A stretch of DNA of 23,488 bases from Pelagophyceae sp. CCMP2097 (Eukaryota; Sar; Pelagophyceae), in contig MU657618.1 in NCBI GenBank assembly GCA_026770575.1, positions 6,739 through 30,226 on the forward strand, in the 5' to 3' direction. The notes beneath the pieces were generated by a model. It was not told the DNA's origin. It ran no database searches and saw only the letters and a program-made list of their open reading frames with translations. This document shows, one piece after another, positions 18,192-23,488 of this stretch. Within the stretch, counting starts at the first letter, position 1. Every line of letters starts with the position of its first letter. The position numbers were made by a program, and so were the translations under genes.

Positions 18192-18566
18192 ATGGACTCT
18201 GATTTAAGAAGAAAAAACTGCGCTTCTATCAAAAGCAATTTATTCCAACACAACCCCGTACGGTTTCACTAAGAACAAAGAATTTTTAGATAGAAGATCT
18301 AAACTTTACCGAGACGATTCAAATGGAAACAATATTCTCGTATGGCGTGGGACCGACCCTTATTGTTTTAATGATATTATATCAAACGGCGCCATCTAAC
18401 AAATACTCAGGCTTTAAATCCTCGTTTCATTGAAGCGGAAAATAAACTCAAAAAAGATCAAAATTATTTAGCAAAAGAAGAAGAAATATTTTTGACCGGA
18501 CATTCATTGGGCTCGGGGGTTACAAACTATCTCGGAAGAAAATATGACGGTATTGAGGCAGCCAAT
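18192..18566 (+). pseudogene. Class 3 lipase (alpha/beta hydrolase), 3' end lost
   Basis: ATG 18192 starts MDSDLRR; after a one-base shift the frame gives EKTALLSKAIYSNTTPYGFT, LDRRSKLYRDDSNGN, then ILVWRGTDPYCFNDIISNGA, the RGT block of class 3 lipases. After a TAA/frame change it continues ALNPRFIEAENKLKKDQNYL, AKEEEIFLTGHSLGSGVTNY. GHSLG is the GxSxG nucleophile elbow. The catalytic Asp and His, expected downstream, are missing because the gene runs into transposon sequence at 18567. Lipases are a recurrent accessory gene of PLVs, perhaps acting on host membranes at entry or exit. It is divergent from the neighbouring minus-strand gene (38 bp between start codons), so they share a control region. 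Confidence 0.75.
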
Positions 18567-18770
18567 ACGACTCAGCCAACTTCCCAAAAGTCCATAAACC
18601 CCGGCCAAAAATCGGAGTACGAAAACAAAAAGCGGGAAAATCAAAAAGTACGAAAATCCCCCACTTACTGGACGACTCAGCCAACTTCCCAAAAGTCCAT
18701 AAACCCCGGCCAAAAATCGAAGTACGAAAACAAAAAGCGGGAAAATCAAAAAGTACGAAATTTTCCCCAC
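18567..18770. repeat. Tandem duplication of the transposon left end, period 105 bp
   Basis: ACGACTCAGCCAACTTCCCA begins at 18567 and again at 18672; both copies continue nearly identically through AAACCCCGGCCAAAAATCG and GCGGGAAAATCAAAAAGTAC. The first copy lacks the leading CTGG of the terminal repeat. It abuts the broken lipase frame directly. The 125-codon ORF across it (from 18492) is therefore a lipase-transposon chimera rather than a native gene. Confidence 0.85.
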
Positions 18771-19047
18771 ATAAACCCTCCCAGTTTATGCACACCAAAA
18801 GTTTCGACTTCCTTCTCGCCGAAAATCGTAAGATTCTGGGCTCCATTTCAGCTGAAATGGAGCCAATAACCTTGATTTTCACATGGAAAAGAGCCAAATC
18901 TCTTGATTTTCACACGAAAGTGCTGGATTTAAATTTTTGAAAAAGTCCATAATTTTTGAAATATTTCCCGCCCGCAGAAACAGAACAGCGAAACCGAAAG
19001 TGGGTTTTCCCGCGAGGTGTAAACCGGGAAGTTGGCTGGGTCCCCCA
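18668..19047. mobile_element. Short TIR element at the virus/host junction
   Basis: CTGGACGACTCAGCC at 18668 and the complement of 19033-19047 (CTGGGGGACCCAGCC) form a 23-bp terminal inverted repeat with three mismatches, both continuing AACTTCCC. TA lies outside each end (18666-18667, 19048-19049). A 105-bp extra copy of the left end precedes it. It carries no transposase. On its right the sequence becomes GC-rich and host-like; on its left lies the truncated lipase. It therefore marks the place where the provirus right end was lost. Confidence 0.75.
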
Positions 19048-19544
19048 GTATAAGGCCCCGGACACCACTTCAACATTTTATTAAAACGCCGCGACGAGAG
19101 CACTTTCCCGGGCGCAACTTTGGCGCTCGCCTTGTCGGGCGCAAACTGACCTGTAGAGTCAAGGTTGGGCAACATCCAACAGGTGGAAGAAAAGATAGAA
19201 AAGGCGGAATTTAAGTCTCCTTTTTTCAAAAAGGGCCAAAACAACATGCTGTGAGGCGACTAAGCCCTTCGTTTGGGGGACCTCAGGCTTGCCCCGTTTA
19301 AGGGGGGGCAAAAGCAAGTTTTTTTTTTGATTCTGGAACATTTCGGAGAAGGCCTCTGAGAGCATACTTCACGGAGGTGGGTCGCGCGCCATGCATCAGC
19401 GGCGGACATGAGGGCTGTGCGCCCTGCTGGCGCGGTATCAGATGCGTGGGGCCGCGGCAGGAGAGCCCCTGGAGTGCGCGAGAACGTAGTGAACACGTGA
19501 GTCAAAAATACTGCTTGACGCGGTGGGTCCGCGCCGCGCGACGT

Positions 19545-19567
19545 GCGTGTTTAGCTCCACCAATTTT
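19545..19567 (+). repeat. 23-bp direct repeat, copy 1
   Basis: GCGTGTTTAGCTCCACCAAT followed by TTT occurs here and again at 19848-19870, identical over 23 bases and in the same orientation, 303 bp apart. Length excludes chance. It may flank or belong to a repeated unit. Confidence 0.85.
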
Positions 19568-19847
19568 GCGTAGTGAGCTGGAAATGGAATGTCACTACGT
19601 GATCCACAGGTCAAACCATCGGCGCGCGTCGAAAATATTGGCAGGCCAACCCTCAGCGTGGCCTCTCCGCGTGGGTGGCATGTCGTCGGACGGAGTCTAT
19701 TTCAGAGCTGGAACCGGTTACCACACTATGGTATACCCTCGTGACGACGCGCTGCCGTGATCTCAGGCTCGATCTCGTCGTATTCGCCGTTGGGCACACT
19801 CTATTGTGTGGCCGTCACAAAACCCCAATCTCGGTTCGTCTCTGCGC

Positions 19848-19870
19848 GCGTGTTTAGCTCCACCAATTTT
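19848..19870 (+). repeat. 23-bp direct repeat, copy 2
   Basis: Identical to 19545-19567. Sequence beyond the repeat differs on the right (AGGTCA here, GCGTAG in copy 1) while the preceding few bases are also GC-rich in both. Confidence 0.85.
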
Positions 19871-19893
19871 AGGTCATGTCTCGGATCGGGTAC

Positions 19894-21996
19894 TCACGCG
19901 GGCGCCTGCAAAAGGACGCCGTCGAATTCGACGTAAATACCCCGTCTTGGTTCCGAGTCGGACCGTGCCGTGTTTGTGTCAGTGCCAATTTCGATATGCA
20001 AAGCGAATAATCGCGTGCGGAAAGGCATGAGGAAACGGTATATGTCCCTTACAGTCACGTGCCATCGTCGTGGCGAGCACGGCGGCTCGACCTGCCGGAC
20101 CGAGTCGCCGTCGCTTTCACAGGAGACGGTTCGACGGTCGGCGTGGCGCGCTTGCGGCCAGCCGCGCGCGCTGGTGATTTTGGCGGCGGGGGCGGGGGCG
20201 GCGGCAGCAAACTCGACTCCAGATATGAGAGGAGCGGCGCACACCTCCAGCCCACGCGGCGCCCGGGGCACTTTGCGAAGCGGGTTGGGAACTCGTTCGA
20301 GAGGCCCTTGAGCAGTCCACCCAACGAGCGCGCGCACAAATCGGGCGCCGGTCCGCGGATTGCGTGAAGGTGATGATCGAGCACCGACTTCAGAAGCGTC
20401 GACAGAGGCACGCCGCCGCGAAAGTCGCAGAGCCTCGAGTCGGCCCAAGCGCGGACGGCGCGAGCGGCGCCATCGACCGTACGGCCAGTCTTCTCGACCC
20501 AGACCGCTTCGTCGCCCATCGCAGGGCCAAACGCGTCGTATACGCCCATGGGCCGGCGGCCTGGGCTCTTGTTCTAGTTCACAAAAGTTCCAAACAGTGG
20601 ATGATCACGATTTTGCTCTCGCCTTAAACGGGGTAAGGCTCGCCCCGGGCCCGTACGCACCAAGGAGAACGCGCGCTCGATGGTCGTGCAAAACTGCAGC
20701 ATGCTAGCCCCGCCGCGCAGCATGGCAGCGGCGTAGCCCGGCAGCGACAAGACGCTCGGCGTGGACGGCAGCACGTCGACCGTCGGCGGCCCCATGAGGC
20801 CGCTGCAGACGTCGTCGGTCTCGGCTCGGTCGCCAACCGAGACGAGAGCCGCCACCACCGAGTCGCGCACGGCGCCATGTCGCCGTCGGCGGCCGCGGCG
20901 AGGCCTCTGCGCGGATGGCCTTAAAGTTGGCCTCGAGCGCCAGCACGGACGGCCACGTCGCGGCGGCGTCGTGTCAGCCCGACGCCGACGCGGCCAGGCC
21001 GCGCACGAGGCGCTGCGTCGCCTGGAGCGGCGCGTTGAGAACACGCCGGCACGCCGCGGTCGCCGATGGCGCGCGCCGCCGTGACCTTGGCCGTGTGCGC
21101 GTCGATGCCGCCGACTGCCGTGACGACGGCGGACGCCCGCGACGGGCGAACGCGTGCACGAGCTTCGCGTGGCGGCTCGCGATGGCGTCAGGATCACAGC
21201 CAAGGCCTCGTGCCAGCGCGACTCGTCGAACATGGCCTCGAACGGCGTCAGGTTCGCGGCGCGGGACGGTCGGCGTGCGCCTCGCCGCGCCAGCCGCACG
21301 TCGCCTGCGCGAGCACCACGCAGTACTGCTGTAGCTGCTCCTCGAGCCGCAGGCCTACGGCGCCGCGCTCGTTGCGCGGGACCGGTGCGAGCTGTCCATG
21401 CCGTCCGCACCGTACGGACTGCCGAGGCCCGCGCCGAAATCGTGCGCTGCGTCTGCGGGCCGGCCGCGCGCGCGTAGAGGCGGCCCAGCACGCGGCCTGC
21501 GACCGGCGCCGGCGCGTGCCCCCCGAGCGCCGGCGTTTCATCGAGAAGCTCCGCCGCAGACGCCGAGGTGCCTCGCGGCACGCAGTCACTCGAGAGGCGC
21601 CACGGATCCTGCTGCCCCGTCTGCGGCACCGGGCTCCTCCTCCTCCTCCTCCTCCTCCTCCTCCTCCTCGCCGCCGCGCGGAACGTCGTCGTCTCCGTCG
21701 ACGTCAACCTCGTCAAACTGCAGTTCGAGCCCGTCTGGCTGGTCGTGCAGCGCGTTCTCGACGTAGCGCGCCAGGTCCGAGACGGGGTTGCGTACAGTCC
21801 GCGCAAAACTCACCGGCACGGCCTGGCCTGTAAGCTCCTGTGTTTGGATTGGTCGAGAGAAGGGGGGTTCCGGTATTTCAATTTCAACGGCGACGGCCCG
21901 GGTATCGTGTTGTAACCCGGCCTTTTGATGGAATAGGGGGTAAACGGGGGCGGGGAATCGAGTGGTCGCATTTTTTTCGCGCGATTCGCGCGGCAT
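19894..21996 (-). pseudogene. Long host gene split by frameshifts, family unknown
   Basis: From ATG 21996 the frame gives VYPLFHQKAGLQHDTRAVAV, FARTVRNPVSDLARYVENAL and a run of Glu residues. It then moves through several frames with ELLDETPALGGHAPAPVAGR, LRLEEQLQQYCVVLAQATCG and ANLTPFEAMFDESRWHEALA. Next come AVRDSVVAALVSVGDRAETD, PPTVDVLPSTPSVLSLPGYA and LQFCTTIERAFSLVRTG. After a TAG near 20574 the same frame goes on with MGVYDAFGPAMGDEAVWVEK and LLKSVLDHHLHAIRGPAPDL. A last frame ends VTVRDIYRFLMPFRTRLFAL and YVEFDGVLLQAPA at 19894. About 700 residues. Codon use is host-like. The ERAFSLV segment faintly recalls hAT transposase C-termini but not enough to name it. Decay or indel errors explain the breaks. 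Confidence 0.5.
21634..21669 (-). repeat. CTC/GAG microsatellite encoding poly-Glu
   Basis: Twelve consecutive CTC-phase triplets on the plus strand (GAG on the minus) encode the Glu run of the host gene. The main frame loss of that gene begins just downstream of it, so slippage or sequencing error at this repeat is a plausible cause. Confidence 0.8.
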
Positions 21997-22014
21997 AGCG
22001 CAGATTTCGTAAAA

Positions 22015-22445
22015 TTAATCGCCAAAATCGAGGTTTGCGGCCTTTTTGGCGGCCCTTTCGACGCTCCGGGCACGTGGCAGTCTTCCCTCGACGTCCTTGG
22101 GAGACGTCCGCACTTGTCGACACATTTTTAGAGTGTTACAAGACGCAGGCAAAATTGTCGTTTCGTGCCATTGTCGGTACAGCGGCCGGCAGAGGGCCTC
22201 GAGGAGGTTGGGCGGCGTCGAGCAGCGCCCCGCACTTGCTCGCGATGCCGCCGGTCTCGAGGTCAAAAGGGCGCGCTGGAGCTCGGCAAATTTGAAAACT
22301 TGCGGGTGCGCGTGGCAGTCATACCTACAGGGATGGTGCGTCGTGACATTGGCGGGATGATATAGAGCGCCAACTGGTGCTGTGGAACGGCCCAGGATGC
22401 ACCCCGGCGGGATCCGGACGTGTCTCGACTTACATGGCGCAAAAT
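22015..22445 (-). CDS. Possible ORF downstream of the Tudor-like gene
   Basis: A minus frame ending at 22015 reads FKFAELQRALLTSRPAASRA, LEALCRPLYRQWHETTILPA and KMCRQVRTSPKDVEGRLPRA, finishing KKAANLDFGD. Its upstream part overlaps the acidic tail of the Tudor-like gene in another frame and is an Arg-rich shadow. Only the last 140 or so residues could be genuine. No family is recognised, and a 3' untranslated region is an equally good reading. Confidence 0.25.
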
Positions 22446-23027
22446 TTACGAAGTGTCCATCTCGTTCCCGTCGGGCCCGTTCGGCACGTCGGGGTCCGTC
22501 GCGGTATCCACGTCGTCCGAGTCTTCGTCCGAGTCTTCGTCCGACTCGTCGTCCGACTCGCCGTCCGACTCGTCTTCCGACTCGTCTTCCAACTCGGCGG
22601 CTTCGGCTGCTCCTTCCAGAGCGAGTTCGGCCAGCTCTCCGCCGGCGTCTAAGACGTCGACGACGGCTCCTTCGGTCATGCAAACTTCTTGCGTGCAGTC
22701 TCGCACCACATGCACTTTAGGTACGTCTTGTTTACAGACGAATTGTTCGCCGCCCTCCTCGTTCACGAAATGGATGGTGAGCGTTTGGTCCCAGATTTCG
22801 ACCACCACGCCACGGTAAAATGCCGTGTTGGCCTCGCCGGAGACGCCTGCATCATTCTTCCACAAAGCGAGGACCTGCTCGCCCACGATAAATTCGACCT
22901 TTGAGCCTTGTTGTGCATGCGTGGGCGGCAGCAGCACGTTTCGTTTGACGTCAAAGTCGTAGATTCTATCGAGTACAGCGGCCCGCTTCTTCCTAGTCAC
23001 GTCCAGCGTATCCTCGAGGTATTTAAG
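22446..23027 (-). CDS. Tudor/Agenet/SGF29-like domain protein with acidic tail
   Basis: The frame is open from a TAA at 23028-23030 to a stop at 22446. GTG 23000 is the first alternative start; no ATG is seen before the domain, so the true start may lie in an upstream exon. It reads RKKRAAVLDRIYDFDVKRNV, then VGEQVLALWKNDAG, TAFYRGVVVEIWDQTLTIHF and EQFVCKQDVPKVHVV. The VGEQVLALW ... FYRGVV ... LTIHF pattern matches the small beta-barrel of Tudor, Agenet or SGF29-type domains, which bind methylated histone tails. A linker leads to a highly acidic ESEDESDGESDDESDEDSDE tail. This is the only long intact gene in the window and uses host-like codons. A chromatin role is inferred from fold resemblance. 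Confidence 0.6.
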   Translation of the reverse strand, partial: LKYLEDTLDVTRKKRAAVLDRIYDFDVKRNVLLPPTHAQQGSKVEFIVGEQVLALWKNDAGVSGEANTAFYRGVVVEIWDQTLTIHFVNEEGGEQFVCKQDVPKVHVVRDCTQEVCMTEGAVVDVLDAGGELAELALEGAAEAAELEDESEDESDGESDDESDEDSDEDSDDVDTATDPDVPNGPDGNEMDTS

Positions 23028-23477
23028 TTAGTGCGATGAAGCCGTCGTCGCATAGTCGTCGCAGTGGCACGGTGAATGAAGACGCAGGAGTCCGACGTCT
23101 GCACTGCAGTCGAGCGAGCACCCCGCCCTTTTCGGCTCTGAGCTGCACTCCGCCGCCGACCACCTCGCCAGGCAGTCTGCGCCTTGTGCCGCGCCCTCCG
23201 GCGCAATCGAAATGTGCCTTTCGCCGACTTCGCCGCCGCCGGCTTCTTGTTTGACTGTCGTTTGCACTTCCCAAACTGGTCCTTGACCACTCCACGGCCG
23301 CCCTTCCCCACGGCGGCACGAAGACAGTTGGCGCCAAGAAGGGCGCAGCGCCGAAGCCGTCGTGCACGTGGCGCAGGTCTCTATGAACGTCGGAACTGCA
23401 TGGACATACGAGTACCCTACCCTATACGACTCGTTTACGCACGCTATCCACCTCGAGGAAGTTTGTAGTAGGTACAT
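23028..23477 (-). CDS. In-frame ORF upstream of the Tudor-like gene
   Basis: A 149-codon minus ORF ends with TAA at 23028 in exactly the same frame as the Tudor-like ORF that follows. Its sequence is Ser/Cys/Ala-rich without clear domain, and two other frames over the same bases are also open, so coding status is doubtful. It may be 5' untranslated or intronic sequence. Confidence 0.2.
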   Translation of the reverse strand: MYLLQTSSRWIACVNESYRVGYSYVHAVPTFIETCATCTTASALRPSWRQLSSCRRGEGRPWSGQGPVWEVQTTVKQEAGGGEVGERHISIAPEGAAQGADCLARWSAAECSSEPKRAGCSLDCSADVGLLRLHSPCHCDDYATTASSH

Positions 23478-23488
23478 GGGTCCTATAG
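23383..23488 (+). CDS. Partial ORF running off the right edge
   Basis: ATG 23383 gives MNVGTAWTYEYPTLYDSFTH and AIHLEEVCSRYMGPI, open to the window end. Residue composition (aromatic, acidic, mixed) looks like real protein, in contrast to most GC-rich shadow frames here. Upstream in another frame lies DHSTAALPHGGTKTVGAKKG, so an earlier start with a frameshift or intron is possible. The family is not recognisable from 35 residues. Confidence 0.35.
   Translation, partial: MNVGTAWTYEYPTLYDSFTHAIHLEEVCSRYMGPI

Larger units (their letters stand above)
521..18566. mobile_element. Endogenous Polinton-like virus (PLV)-type provirus, decayed
   Basis: This AT-rich block sits between GC-rich flanks, and base composition changes abruptly near 521 and again between about 18566 and 19050. 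It encodes a protein-primed polymerase, a GIY-YIG nuclease, a packaging ATPase, a double jelly-roll capsid protein, collagen/beta-repeat fibre proteins and a lipase. This combination is known from Polinton-like viruses and virophages. The right half is mainly minus strand and the left half mainly plus strand. No tyrosine recombinase, retroviral-type integrase or adenovirus-like protease was recognised, which fits PLVs better than canonical Polintons, although decay could hide them. All large genes contain frameshifts or stops. The left end has repeats; the right end seems truncated at a later transposon. Class assignment is firm; the exact lineage is not. Confidence 0.85.
19050..19893. other. 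Host-like flank, no recognised gene
   Basis: Composition is mixed, with short AT and GC patches and only short overlapping ORFs on both strands. None shows a recognisable domain. The only clear structure is a 23-bp direct repeat (19545 and 19848). A palindromic AACCGGTT lies near 19715. It could be a regulatory or untranslated host region or an old transposon remnant. Confidence 0.4.

Noticed and set aside
521..18566. CRISPR array or bacterial prophage
   Set aside because: Repeats are too few and lack uniform spacers, there are no Shine-Dalgarno-led operons, and the gene families match eukaryotic PLV-type viruses.
521..18566. Nucleocytoplasmic large DNA virus fragment
   Set aside because: A protein-primed polymerase next to a small capsid gene, compact size and single set of terminal repeats fit PLV or virophage-type elements better.
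18492..18869. 125-codon plus-strand ORF as an independent gene
   Set aside because: Its first 25 residues are the lipase GHSLG region and the rest is a duplicated transposon end, so it is a chimera created by insertion.
20574..20720. hAT transposase from the ERAFSLV motif
   Set aside because: Only a few residues match; no zinc finger, catalytic DDE context or terminal repeats were found around it.
20574..21806. 410-codon minus ORF taken as one intact protein
   Set aside because: Large parts are Arg-rich out-of-frame sequence; sensible protein segments hop between frames, so it is a composite of a frameshifted gene.

Overview
The window looks like a GC-rich eukaryotic chromosome, most likely from a protist or microalga, carrying one long, strikingly AT-rich foreign block (about 521 to 18566). 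Flanks 1-520 and 19050-23488 are GC-rich with C/G-ending codons. Taxonomic placement is an inference from composition only.

The AT-rich block is best read as a decayed endogenous Polinton-like virus (PLV) or close relative of virophages and Polintons. Reading all frames through frameshifts and stops recovers a recognisable gene set. It includes a protein-primed family B DNA polymerase (1793-6314), a GIY-YIG endonuclease (6338-6735), and an A32/FtsK-HerA-like packaging ATPase (8076-8599). It also includes a double jelly-roll major capsid protein (8764-10000), a fibre system with collagen-like and beta-repeat modules (12559-16941), a T5orf172/GIY-YIG-like protein (17698-18154) and a class 3 lipase (18192-18566). 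Several small unidentified genes lie between them. Replication genes on the left run on the plus strand; most virion genes on the right run on the minus strand. Direct and inverted repeats at 521-840 look like the left terminus. The right terminus appears to be lost where a transposon sits.

Five compact terminal-inverted-repeat elements have inserted into the provirus or its right edge. Four are flanked by TA dinucleotides. Three lie inside the polymerase gene, one sits exactly at the start codon of the fibre gene, and one marks the junction after the truncated lipase. Four of them form two families with related termini (GGAAGT... and TGTGGCTGGG...). Several carry GC-rich cargo, so they appear as GC-rich islands within the AT-rich virus.

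The right host flank holds a long minus-strand gene split by frameshifts (19894-21996), and an apparently intact minus-strand protein with a Tudor/Agenet/SGF29-like domain and an acidic tail (22446-23027). Window edges carry partial ORFs. Nearly every long gene on both sides has single-base frameshifts, so true decay and assembly indel error must both be considered. No tRNA, rRNA, CRISPR or integrase gene was recognised.
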